The translations under genes were made by a program, and so were the position numbers. The notes under the pieces were generated by a model. The model saw nothing but the letters and a program-made list of their open reading frames with translations. It did not search any database and was not told the DNA's origin. Shown here in pieces: positions 27,716-36,046 of a stretch of DNA of 55,657 nucleotides. This DNA comes from JAAYDH01 sp035353055 (GTDB taxonomy: Bacteria; Bacillota_I; Bacilli_A; RFN20; CAG-826). The DNA lies in the NCBI GenBank assembly GCA_035353055.1, contig DAOPYW010000005.1, forward strand, positions 1 through 55,657. The letters are read 5' to 3'. Numbering within the stretch: the stretch's first letter is position 1; the number at the start of each line of letters is the position of its first letter.

Positions 27716-29194
27716 ATGAAAAAAACATTAAAAACCATCTGCCTTCTAGGAGCTAGCGCCATGACTTTGGCGCTGGCTGCCTGCGGAGGCGACAGCAGCA
27801 ACAAAATCACCATCGATTTTTGGCACACATTTGGCGACAAAGTGGAGACAGCTCTGCAAGCGCAGGTTGATCGCTTTGCCGAATTAGTGAAAGCCAACGA
27901 AGGTGTCGATGTGGAAGTTAAGCTCACTTATAAAGGTGGCTATAACGATATGCCACAGCAAGTCAAGACAGCGCTGGCTGGCGGAGATAGTCCGACCATT
28001 GCCGTCGCCTATCCTGACCACGTGGCTGACTACATTCAATCTGAAGGTGGCACTGCTGGCAAATACGTCGTCAATTTACAAGATTTTATCGATGATTCAA
28101 CCGCGACATTTGGCACTGACACCTACCTAGGCGACACGGAGGCCATTGATGACTTCGTCCCAGCTTTTATCGACGAAGGACGCGGCTATACCCGCGATGG
28201 AATGTATTCGCTTCCCTACATGAAATCTACCGAAGTGATGTTCTATAACATGGATATCGTCAAGCGCGCTCTTCCTTTTTATAACGCGACCTACTATGGC
28301 CCTGCTCATGGTGGAGCAGAGCTAGCAGAAGGCCAACTCGCTGGATATTTTAACGATATTACTTGGGATGATTTAATGGATTATGCCCAAGTTATTAAAG
28401 ACCACCAATCTACGATTGCTGACGAATTAGACGTCCCCGTCTTATACGATAGCGATAGCAACTTATTCATTTCCAAACTCTACCAAAATGGCATCGGCTA
28501 TTCTTCCATTAACCCCACAACCAAAAAAGGCGTCATCGACTTCGAGAGCGGCGAAGCCCGCACCGAAGCTGAAGCCTTAGTGAGCAAATGGCAACAAGAA
28601 TGCCAAGCTGGCTTGTTGACGACCAAGGGTGTCAAAGGCGAGTATGGATCCAACTACTTTAAAAACGAGCAGACGGTATTTACCGTCGGTTCCTCTGGCG
28701 GATCAGGATACACCTTCCCCGAAGCTGGTTCCTTTGAAGTCGGCATCGCTCGCGTTCCAACTGATAATGTTTCTAACGCCCAATATGTGACTCAAGGGCC
28801 AACATTAACCATGCTAACCCATCCTCGCTATAGCGAAACTAAAGCGACACAGATTAAAAAGTACGCTTGGAAGTTATTGAAATTCTTAACTTCTAAGAAT
28901 GTTAATGTCGAATTAACATGCAATGGTTCCGAAGGATACTTGCCAGTTCGCAATTCCTGCTACACCACTGAAGTTTTCTATGATTACATCGAAAATGGTG
29001 GCGATTACGCCAAGGTTGCTCAAACTGTCCAAGATGAGATTGCGGGAGCCTATCTCAACACCGCGGTCTTCCCCGGAAGCGCGACTTTGAGAACTCAATG
29101 TGGCGGTATCGTCACCAATGTTTTAAAGCTTGGCGCCAATGTTACCAGCACCTTTGATGCGGCAATTGCTGCCACTAAGCTTGATATCGCTTAA
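27716..29194 (+). CDS. extracellular solute-binding lipoprotein 2 of the ABC importer
   Basis: The start is the ATG at 27716, because GGGAGG (27703-27708) lies between it and an in-frame ATG at 27701. The 492 residues carry a lipobox LAAC (Cys23), then ITIDFWHTFGDKVETAL, DSPTIAVAYPDHVADYI, YSLPYMKSTEVMFYNMD and SEGYLPVRNSCY, matching family 1 solute-binding proteins. It is clearly homologous to the preceding gene but diverged over most of its length, so the two may bind different ligands for one importer (inference). Confidence 0.92.
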   Translation: MKKTLKTICLLGASAMTLALAACGGDSSNKITIDFWHTFGDKVETALQAQVDRFAELVKANEGVDVEVKLTYKGGYNDMPQQVKTALAGGDSPTIAVAYPDHVADYIQSEGGTAGKYVVNLQDFIDDSTATFGTDTYLGDTEAIDDFVPAFIDEGRGYTRDGMYSLPYMKSTEVMFYNMDIVKRALPFYNATYYGPAHGGAELAEGQLAGYFNDITWDDLMDYAQVIKDHQSTIADELDVPVLYDSDSNLFISKLYQNGIGYSSINPTTKKGVIDFESGEARTEAEALVSKWQQECQAGLLTTKGVKGEYGSNYFKNEQTVFTVGSSGGSGYTFPEAGSFEVGIARVPTDNVSNAQYVTQGPTLTMLTHPRYSETKATQIKKYAWKLLKFLTSKNVNVELTCNGSEGYLPVRNSCYTTEVFYDYIENGGDYAKVAQTVQDEIAGAYLNTAVFPGSATLRTQCGGIVTNVLKLGANVTSTFDAAIAATKLDIA

Positions 29195-29218
29195 CGAGAT
29201 AAATATGGAGGATATGCT

Positions 29219-30646
29219 ATGAAAATCAATTTAGTTAAAAAAGTGATGATTTCTCTTCTTGCCTTAGGCGCTTTTGGCGTGACAAGTTGTGATAAAACAC
29301 CCACATTCGTTGACTATGCCCATGATGGATCGGTGGCGATCAACCTGCCTTATGAAGGTAAGGATTTCTACAAAGATGGCGTTGGACAAGTCACTTTAGC
29401 GCTTAATATCGATGGCGACACAACCCATTTTTATCCCGTCGTAACTGCCACTAGTTCCGAGATTATCAAAGTCCGTTATTACGGCATTGATACTCCTGAA
29501 TCAACTGGCCGGGTCCAAGAATGGGGAGCCACCGCCTCCAAATTCACCAAAGAAAAAATCAACAACGCTAATGCGAACGGCACAATTGTCGTCTCCAGCG
29601 CTCAATCATCATACGGAACACCTCTTCATGATTCCACCGGCACCCGCTATGTCGGCTTGGTCTGGATTAATGAGACAGTGAAGAATGCCCCATCAGATTC
29701 TCTTATTTTGTTGAACTTAATGATTGTTCAAGCAGGTCTTAGTTGGGTGAAAAATGTTCAGGAGATGCCTCAATATGCTGATACTTTTTTTGCCGCGCAA
29801 GCGCAGGCAGAAGACTTTAAAATGTGCTTATTTTCTCCTGACGGAGAGCCCGATTTCAACAAGGGAGATTATGAAACAACTTCTCTTCTTGACTTAAAAA
29901 TTGAGGTTGAAAAATCGATTTTAGATCCCGACTATGTCAATCCTTTTGATAATAAAAAGGTTCGCATTACTGGAACCGTTGCTGGATTCTCTAATGGCAC
30001 GATGTATCTCGTCGATTACTATTCTGAAGAGAATGGTGGTCGGTACCCAGGTGGAGAATGGGCCGGAATTAATATTTTCTGCGGCATGGGTGCGGTTTCA
30101 TCCATCTATACTACGGTAAACACTTATTTGCAGTTATGTGCATTAGCGCTGAACAGTGAAACCTTTGGTTTCCAATTGACTGGTGCGGAAGGTCACTTTC
30201 CCACCGTTCCATCTCTTCGCAAAGATGATGATGCGTTAATTATCTATAACGCTACTCAGAATTTGGAAACTGAATACAATTTGCACTATTTTGAATATAG
30301 TTCTACCCAATTAAATAGCCTTGTTTCTAATACGAGCTTTGAGTGCTTATACAGCCCAGTAATCGTCACTGACCCAGTGACAGTTAGCTCCTTCTACATC
30401 AACAACGACGGCGATGAGATTACTCTTCGCTTCACTGGCTGCAATTTCAGCGTTTACATCACCAATACTTCTTGGTGCAAATTCGATCCTTCGAAACCAT
30501 CCGATATTTGGAATACCGAAGCAGAATACCTCGGCAAATCATTCATGATTAGCGGCATTTACACTTGGCATCGAAGCAATAGTGGCAATCTCACTTTCCA
30601 AATCACTCCAAATCTATTAAGCAGCATTACTTGGGTTTCAGAATAG
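29219..30646 (+). CDS. surface lipoprotein nuclease with SNase (thermonuclease) domain
   Basis: A 475-residue lipoprotein (lipobox VTSC, Cys24) with a staphylococcal-nuclease domain at about 60-205. Active-site and Ca2+ residues appear conserved: DGDT (65-68), Arg86 in KVRYYG, DTPE (91-94) and Arg143 in GTRYVGLVW, matching D21, R35, D40/T41/E43 and R87 of the S. aureus enzyme. Residues ~240-345 (VRITGTVAGFSNGTMYLVD onward) look like an OB-type beta barrel. The enzyme should cut DNA or RNA outside the cell. From memory, mycoplasmas place a similar nuclease lipoprotein beside ABC importer genes (MG186 with MG187-189), and those nucleases are thought to feed nucleotide precursors to the cell. 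Confidence 0.88.
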   Translation: MKINLVKKVMISLLALGAFGVTSCDKTPTFVDYAHDGSVAINLPYEGKDFYKDGVGQVTLALNIDGDTTHFYPVVTATSSEIIKVRYYGIDTPESTGRVQEWGATASKFTKEKINNANANGTIVVSSAQSSYGTPLHDSTGTRYVGLVWINETVKNAPSDSLILLNLMIVQAGLSWVKNVQEMPQYADTFFAAQAQAEDFKMCLFSPDGEPDFNKGDYETTSLLDLKIEVEKSILDPDYVNPFDNKKVRITGTVAGFSNGTMYLVDYYSEENGGRYPGGEWAGINIFCGMGAVSSIYTTVNTYLQLCALALNSETFGFQLTGAEGHFPTVPSLRKDDDALIIYNATQNLETEYNLHYFEYSSTQLNSLVSNTSFECLYSPVIVTDPVTVSSFYINNDGDEITLRFTGCNFSVYITNTSWCKFDPSKPSDIWNTEAEYLGKSFMISGIYTWHRSNSGNLTFQITPNLLSSITWVSE

Positions 30647-30667
30647 ACGGGGAGGTATTGAATAGAT

Positions 30668-31147
30668 ATGTATTGTTACCATTGCGGTAAAAAAATTGAT
30701 GAGAAGAAATTGGAGGCCAAAGATCCGACACTTCGTAAATATGCGAATGTGGTGATCGATGAAGGCACTGATATCTCTTATATTTGTCCACAATGTGGGC
30801 ATCCTATCACTCATGGCATGAGCGAGGAGAACCTCAAATCTCTCTCACGCGCTAGCCATGCTGAACTGCAGCGCGGAAGAAATCATTTCGCGAGAGGAAT
30901 GGCTAATAATATTTTGAGCCTCATTCTCCTCGTCACTTCGATCATCTTCTTACTGCTATCAAGAAAAGCGGACAATCAATTTCGCATTACATTGAATGTC
31001 CCCGAGTTCTGGGTTTTCTTCGGACTCGCTATTGCCTCGGTTATCCTTTTAGGATTTGGCATCACATACACCGTAATTGGCTTACGCAAAAAAGTGATGT
31101 ATGAAGCCCTCCTGAAAGATATAAATAATAAGACTTTTGTCCAATAA
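30668..31147 (+). CDS. zinc-ribbon membrane protein
   Basis: The 159-residue product begins with a CxxC pair (Cys3, Cys6), has a second pair in CPQCGHP (Cys40, Cys43), then a charged linker and two membrane helices (about 78-98 and 114-138). This is a cytosolic zinc ribbon joined to a membrane anchor. No function can be assigned. It sits in the ABC-nuclease operon, 21 bases after the nuclease gene, with GGGGAGG upstream of the ATG. Confidence 0.75.
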   Translation: MYCYHCGKKIDEKKLEAKDPTLRKYANVVIDEGTDISYICPQCGHPITHGMSEENLKSLSRASHAELQRGRNHFARGMANNILSLILLVTSIIFLLLSRKADNQFRITLNVPEFWVFFGLAIASVILLGFGITYTVIGLRKKVMYEALLKDINNKTFVQ

Positions 31148-31181
31148 GTCTTAGTCCTAAATGATTGGAAAGGAGGAATTT

Positions 31182-33226
31182 ATGAATAAAAAAATACTTC
31201 CAATCTTACTCGCTGCTGGAATGCTCGTTCTTAGCGGTTGTAACAATGGCGGTCTCGGCTATGATGACTTAACCAGTCTATCCATCTCTAATAAAACCGA
31301 GATGCAAGCAGAGTGGTTTGTCGGCGATGCCGAACGCACGTTAGCATTCTCCTTTGAACCCGAGATCAACGTTATCAATGAAATTAATAACGGACACCTC
31401 GTCATTGCTTCCAGCGACTCCCTTGTTGCCAGCGTTGCTGGTAAAGTAGTTATGGCTCTTGCCGCTGGCTCAGCGACCATCTCCGTAACCTATCACGAAC
31501 ACGTCTGGGATTCTGTCGCTCTCACGATTTCTGCTCGCCCGACCAACAAAGACAAATTCGGCATCTCCCACGAAGGTACTGCTGAGGACCCACTCACCAA
31601 CGAAGACGCTGTCATCGTCGGCGAATGGTGCAAATTAGCAGCCAATCCAGATACCACCGTTGAAGATTTCTATATTTCCGGTGTTGTCTCATCCTTCTAC
31701 CACGCTCCAGGCAGCCGCACTGATGGCTTTGTCTCTTGGTATTTGACTCCTGCTACTGCAGGCGCTCCAAAATTTGAAGTCTATAAGTGCTTAAAAGATG
31801 GTGGCGCATTCCTTACCTATGATGACATCTGGGTGGGTGGAACTGCTGTTGCCTTTGGCAAAATCACATTCTACAACGCTCAAAATGAAACCCCATCTGC
31901 TACCTTTGTCTCTTGCGAAGGCAATAAACCTGATCCACAACAGACTATCGTAGCCACTGTGACCGAAGCCCTTGCTGTCGGCACTGCTTTGACTGATGGC
32001 GATTCCACTTATGATTTATATGCTGTCACTGGCTATGTCGTGAACAAGTCCGGAACAGATTTCTACATGGCTGAATCCGCGAGCGAAACCGATACAGCTA
32101 AGATGATTATGCTCTATGCTTATACCGATACTGCTGGCATCATGCTCAAAGGCGCGAAGATCACTGCCACGATGTCCCTNNNNNNNNNNNNNNNNNNNNN
32201 NNNNNNNNNNNNNNNNNNNNNNNNNNNNNNNNNNNNNNNNNNNNNNNNNNNNNNNNNNNNNNNNNNNNNNNNNNNNNNNCCGATACTGCTGGCATCATGC
32301 TCAAAGGCGCGAAGATCACTGCCACGATGTCCCTTAAGAACTATCACGGCACGATCGAAAACTCTGGCACTCCAACCATCGTGTTGGTCACTGCTGGCGT
32401 CCCATGGGATATCACTTATACTGATGTCACCGTCGCCGCTGCTTTAACAGCTTGTGCCGCTTTAGCGGATAATGGCACTTCTACCACTTATTACAAAGTC
32501 TCTGGTGTCGTCGTTGCTGTTACCACTGCTTACAGCGCTCAATATGGCAATATCTCCTTCACAATGGGTGATACTGCTGCTGATACTAATTTATTAACTA
32601 TCTATCGCTGCACTGTCAGCGAAGCTGAAGCTGCAACCATCGTCGCTGGCGCTTCCATCGCCGTCGGCGGACAACTGAAGAAATACGTCAGTGGCACTTC
32701 TACCACTCTCGAATTAGTCTCTGGTGTCTTGCTTTCTGGTTCAGTTGATCCAACTCCAGAATTTGCTGCTGATTTAACTCTTGATTTCTCAACTGACTAC
32801 AGCATTTCTCTCGACACAGTCACTGTCAATACTACCTATGTTATCGGTGGTGTTTCCTATGGCTTAATCGGCGGCAAAGCTGGCAAAAACTATACTTCCG
32901 GCTTATTTGAATACCTCATGCTTTACTATGCCAACAGCGCCGCTTTCTGGAATGAAACTGCTATGACATCCGCGATCAACCGCATCAGAATTACTACTGG
33001 TAGTGGCGCTTCCGCGACTGCTGTTTATTCCTTGACTGTCGGAACCGCTTTAATGACTGGTTCTCAAGCTCAAGCAAGCGCGACTGAAGCTTTTGTCATC
33101 GGAACCGGTGCTTCTCATATCTTTGATTGCTCCGGTGTTGCTGGTGCCACCTTCTTCAACATTTCTGCGTTCACCAAGAACTGCCAAGTTGCGAAACTTG
33201 AAATCGAATTTGTTGACGCTGCTTAA
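31182..33226 (+). CDS. large lipoprotein with Big2-like and repeated OB-like domains (interrupted by assembly gap)
   Basis: The start is the ATG at 31182 after AAGGAGG; an in-frame ATG at 31161 lies upstream of that site. Lipobox LSGC gives Cys20. The gene is split by 100 N (32180-32279), but the 55 bases on each side are identical; merging the copies restores one frame of 629 residues. In merged numbering: a Big2-type Ig-like domain (~30-125), then three similar modules (~130-255, ~265-370, ~375-490), each with a YISGVV / YAVTGYV / YKVSGVV strand and a later 'I.VGG / LKGAKIT' strand, like OB-fold modules in surface nucleases, and a ~130-residue C-terminal beta domain. I infer nucleic-acid or glycan binding. 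It ends the operon. Confidence 0.75.
32125..32334 (+). repeat. identical 55-bp copies flanking the gap
   Basis: Bases 32125-32179 and 32280-32334 are identical. Collapsing them (removing 155 positions) keeps the reading frame, so they are most likely one genomic copy seen at two contig ends rather than a true repeat. Confidence 0.85.
32180..32279. other. assembly gap (100 N)
   Basis: Exactly 100 unknown bases, the usual placeholder for a scaffold join of unknown size. It is not biological sequence. Confidence 0.99.
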
Positions 33227-33273
33227 TCAAAATTAAGTCAGGTAACTCGTTACCTAACCAATAATTAAGAATT

Positions 33274-33300
33274 GACCAGAATTCGCTTCTGGTCTTTTCT
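33274..33300 (+). terminator. rho-independent terminator ending the ABC-nuclease operon
   Basis: GACCAGAA, loop TTCGC, TTCTGGTC, then TTTTCT. A second small hairpin (AGGTAAC-TC-GTTACCT) lies just before it at 33240-33255. Confidence 0.9.
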
Positions 33301-33366
33301 TTCGTCTAATGGAATCATCGCTTTTAATCTCTCGAGAAACCATTTAAAATATGGATGAGGTTTATT

Positions 33367-35250
33367 ATGAATAAAAAGATTTATCTATTTGGAATACCTT
33401 TCTTAGCATTATCGCTTTTGACAATGGTCTCTTGCTCGGGAAGCGTGAAATTAAATCAAGACTGGTACGCGGTGGGCTACGGCAGCTACGTCCAAGGCAA
33501 TAACTGGAGCATCGAATCGGGAGTGCAACTAAATAAAGTCGCTTCGGAAGATTATAAGGAATATTTCATCGCTAATGATGTCTCTTTTGCAGCGGGCGAT
33601 ACGTTTTCTATCACTAACCAAGATCAATCAATAACTCTGCAAAAAAGCCATTATTTAGCCAAAAACAACTCATTTACAACAAAAAATGTTAATTTATATT
33701 TATCAGATGATGAGGTACAAGTTGACATTATCAAAGCTGGGAAATATAACATTTCTTTAGGGCTAACGAGCAATAAATACGTCCTGAATATCACCAATGG
33801 CACCGGCACTACCGAATATGATCCTTTAGAAAAGCCCACAGAAGCCGTCACTATTGACTTTTTTGGCAATGGCGACCATCACGGCGTGACCATTGATACG
33901 GTCGATGGGAGCATGCACTATCCAGCAGTAGAAAAATATATGGCTTATTTAAAGTCGCTGGCGAATGCCACTCCAAACGAGGACATCTTCATCAGCAATG
34001 GGGATTTGTGGCAAGGAACCCTTCAAAGCAACGCGAATTCAGGGGCTATGCTAAACGAGATCATTGAAGAAGTTGGCTATTCTGCCTTTACCCTAGGAAA
34101 TCACGAATTTGATTGGGGTCAAGACATCATCAGAAACAACCAATCAAATACCTCAGTTTCTTTTTTAGGCGCTAATGTGATTCGAAAAGAAGACGGCCAA
34201 CTTGTCGACTATGTTCAACCCTTCAAAATTGTTGAGAAGTCGGGCTTAAGAGTTGGCATTATTGGCACCATCGGAGCCTCTCAGATCCAAGATATATTAT
34301 CGACCCATGTAGATGACATTGAATTTGCTTCCGCTACGGAGGTTGTTAAAGCAAATAGTGATCGATTGAGAGTCGAATTTAACTGCGATATGATTGTCGC
34401 TAGTTTCCATGATGGAACCAGCACGATTGAAACCGCACTTCGCTCGGATTTAAGCTATTCTTCACCCGTCAGCGGAAAAAGATATGTCGATGGCGTTTTT
34501 ACCGCTCACGACCATTCTTTTGCCAACAAAGTTGTCAATCGCATTCCAATTCTTAACTCCGCAAATAACAGCAAGTACGTGGCCCAATTTTCTTTGCAAT
34601 ATGATGCTGGAAATGTAACATGTTCTTCCCATCAAGTTTTTGGCAATAGCGATTCCTCTTATTCGATAATCTACGCTTTCGATGGCAATGATGCTGGAAC
34701 CAAGGCGATTGTCGATCAATATTACACCCCCGAACTACAAGCCAAAGCAGCCTCAGTGGCAGGAGTAATCGGAAGTTCGTTTTCTAAAACATTAGAAGCC
34801 CCAAACATGATGGCAAAAGCGATGTATGAATACGCTCATACGGAAGGAAAAGAAGTAGTCCTTAGCATGGTCAATCAGGCCCGCAGCGAACTTCCCGGTG
34901 GGGAAGTCACCTATACCGATTTATTCTCTGCTTTCCCCTTCACCAATCGAACCATCATCATGAACGTTAAAGGTTCAGATTTGCGCTTAGCGAGTGGAAA
35001 TTTTGCATATACTCCCTCTCCCGAAACATTTGTCCTTCAAGATGAACAGACTTATTTAATCGCCGTTTATGATTACTTAGCCTATCATCAGAATGCTCAG
35101 AGAGAGTACGACTACTTTTTGAATCGAGATGTCGTGGCCTCGCTTACGAAATATCCAGTAGATTTGATATACGATTACATGAAAGAACAAGTCGGCACCA
35201 TACTCGCTAGCGATTACACTGGCGATAATTTTAGCTTCTTAAAAACTTAA
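33367..35250 (+). CDS. 5'-nucleotidase family lipoprotein
   Basis: The 627-residue product starts at the ATG at 33367, since GATGAGG (33354-33360) is well placed for it and not for the in-frame ATG at 33355. Lipobox MVSC gives Cys23. After a ~130-residue N-terminal region comes a metallophosphatase domain with DFFGNGDHHG, SNGDLWQG, TLGNHEFDWG and TAHDHS, then the 5'-nucleotidase C-terminal domain with MVNQARSELPGGEVTYTDLFSAFPF and VKGSDLRLA. Such enzymes remove phosphate from nucleotides outside the cell. It follows the terminator of the nuclease operon, so it is a separate but functionally linked unit (inference). The first metal motif is unusual compared with the common NTNDxHG. Confidence 0.88.
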   Translation: MNKKIYLFGIPFLALSLLTMVSCSGSVKLNQDWYAVGYGSYVQGNNWSIESGVQLNKVASEDYKEYFIANDVSFAAGDTFSITNQDQSITLQKSHYLAKNNSFTTKNVNLYLSDDEVQVDIIKAGKYNISLGLTSNKYVLNITNGTGTTEYDPLEKPTEAVTIDFFGNGDHHGVTIDTVDGSMHYPAVEKYMAYLKSLANATPNEDIFISNGDLWQGTLQSNANSGAMLNEIIEEVGYSAFTLGNHEFDWGQDIIRNNQSNTSVSFLGANVIRKEDGQLVDYVQPFKIVEKSGLRVGIIGTIGASQIQDILSTHVDDIEFASATEVVKANSDRLRVEFNCDMIVASFHDGTSTIETALRSDLSYSSPVSGKRYVDGVFTAHDHSFANKVVNRIPILNSANNSKYVAQFSLQYDAGNVTCSSHQVFGNSDSSYSIIYAFDGNDAGTKAIVDQYYTPELQAKAASVAGVIGSSFSKTLEAPNMMAKAMYEYAHTEGKEVVLSMVNQARSELPGGEVTYTDLFSAFPFTNRTIIMNVKGSDLRLASGNFAYTPSPETFVLQDEQTYLIAVYDYLAYHQNAQREYDYFLNRDVVASLTKYPVDLIYDYMKEQVGTILASDYTGDNFSFLKT

Positions 35251-35266
35251 TAAGCCGATAAAATTG

Positions 35267-35295
35267 TTGCGTGCTAAAATCTATTGTTATACAAT
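35267..35295 (+). promoter_or_regulatory. promoter of tRNA-Lys
   Basis: TTGCGT (35267-35272), exactly 17 bases, TACAAT (35290-35295), 15 bases before the tRNA. Confidence 0.7.
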
Positions 35296-35309
35296 AATCA
35301 CGCATTGAT

Positions 35310-35385
35310 GGTCCCTTAGCTCAGCTGGTAGAGCAACTGACTCTTAATCAGTGGGTCAAAGGTTCGAATCCCTTAGGGATCACCA
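35310..35385 (+). tRNA. tRNA-Lys (anticodon CTT)
   Basis: A 76-base cloverleaf: acceptor GGTCCCT/AGGGATC, anticodon arm ACTGA-CTCTTAA-TCAGT with CTT, T loop GGTTCGAATCC, and encoded CCA end. Confidence 0.96.
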
Positions 35386-35448
35386 AACCAAATATTCCCA
35401 GGTTTAAAATTAGGTTTATTCCAATATTGAATCTGGTGGATGTTATAT

Positions 35449-35479
35449 AGAGAGAACTGGCAAAGTTTTCTCTTTTTTT
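35449..35479 (+). terminator. rho-independent terminator downstream of tRNA-Lys
   Basis: AGAGAGAACT, loop GGCAA, AGTTTTCTCT (one G-T pair), then a run of T. Confidence 0.82.
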
Positions 35480-35524
35480 ATTCTCATTATCAATTAAAAA
35501 TTATTGGAATTGATCGCAATAGGC

Positions 35525-35530
35525 TATAAT
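35525..35530 (+). promoter_or_regulatory. -10 box ahead of the Rex-like gene and galU
   Basis: Perfect TATAAT, with a poor -35 (TTATTG 18 bases upstream). About 98 bases lie between it and the ATG at 35628. Apart from this, the tRNA and its terminator, the 377-base gap between 35250 and 35628 shows nothing else. Confidence 0.4.
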
Positions 35531-35627
35531 AACCTTTATATAAGCCAATTGATGCTGATATAACACGCGAATGGTTGAGAAATATTGATTTAAACCATAG
35601 AATGAATACAAAGGAAGTGATAATTTC

Positions 35628-36044
35628 ATGAAAGCACCGAGTGTTACTACTTTAAAAAAATACCTTGCTGCGATGGCTAAGACAAAAGCAAAATATATCA
35701 CCGCGGATAAACTATCTCACACTCTCGGAGTGTATCCTGAGATTATTTCTGAAATCCTCTCGTATTTTGATCCGATGATCACAATGGATTATGAATACGA
35801 CTTAACCGCCCTAGTCCCTATGATTGAAGAATTTATTGAGAAATCGCAAGATCAAAAACCAGTTCTTCCCAAGAAAAAATTGGTCACTCAAAAGATTCTC
35901 GATCAGTATGCATCACTAGGAGATTTTATCTATAAGAAAATGACGATCGGCGGCCTTCTCGACCCCAATACTGAGCTGACAGACAAAGATTTAAAAGTCC
36001 TCAAAAAGCTCATTCAAGAAGAACAGATTAAAAGGAAAAAATAA
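35628..36044 (+). CDS. Rex-like winged-helix protein without NAD domain
   Basis: The first ~55 of 138 residues (SVTTLKKYLAAMAKTKAKY, ITADKLSHTLGV, SEILSYFDPM) resemble the N-terminal winged helix of the redox repressor Rex, whose usual pattern is 'RLpxYlrxL...vsSxeLaxxlgv...iRkDlsyfG'. Full Rex is ~210 residues with a Rossmann NAD(H)-binding domain; that is absent here and replaced by a Lys/Glu-rich helical tail. It may bind DNA without sensing NADH, or may not regulate at all. GGAAGTG precedes the ATG. It is two bases ahead of galU, so the two are co-transcribed. Confidence 0.55.
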   Translation: MKAPSVTTLKKYLAAMAKTKAKYITADKLSHTLGVYPEIISEILSYFDPMITMDYEYDLTALVPMIEEFIEKSQDQKPVLPKKKLVTQKILDQYASLGDFIYKKMTIGGLLDPNTELTDKDLKVLKKLIQEEQIKRKK

Positions 36045-36046
36045 TC

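Noticed and set aside
32116..32347. Short frames running through the N gap on both strands
   Set aside because: They are made only by the unknown bases and the duplicated flanks.
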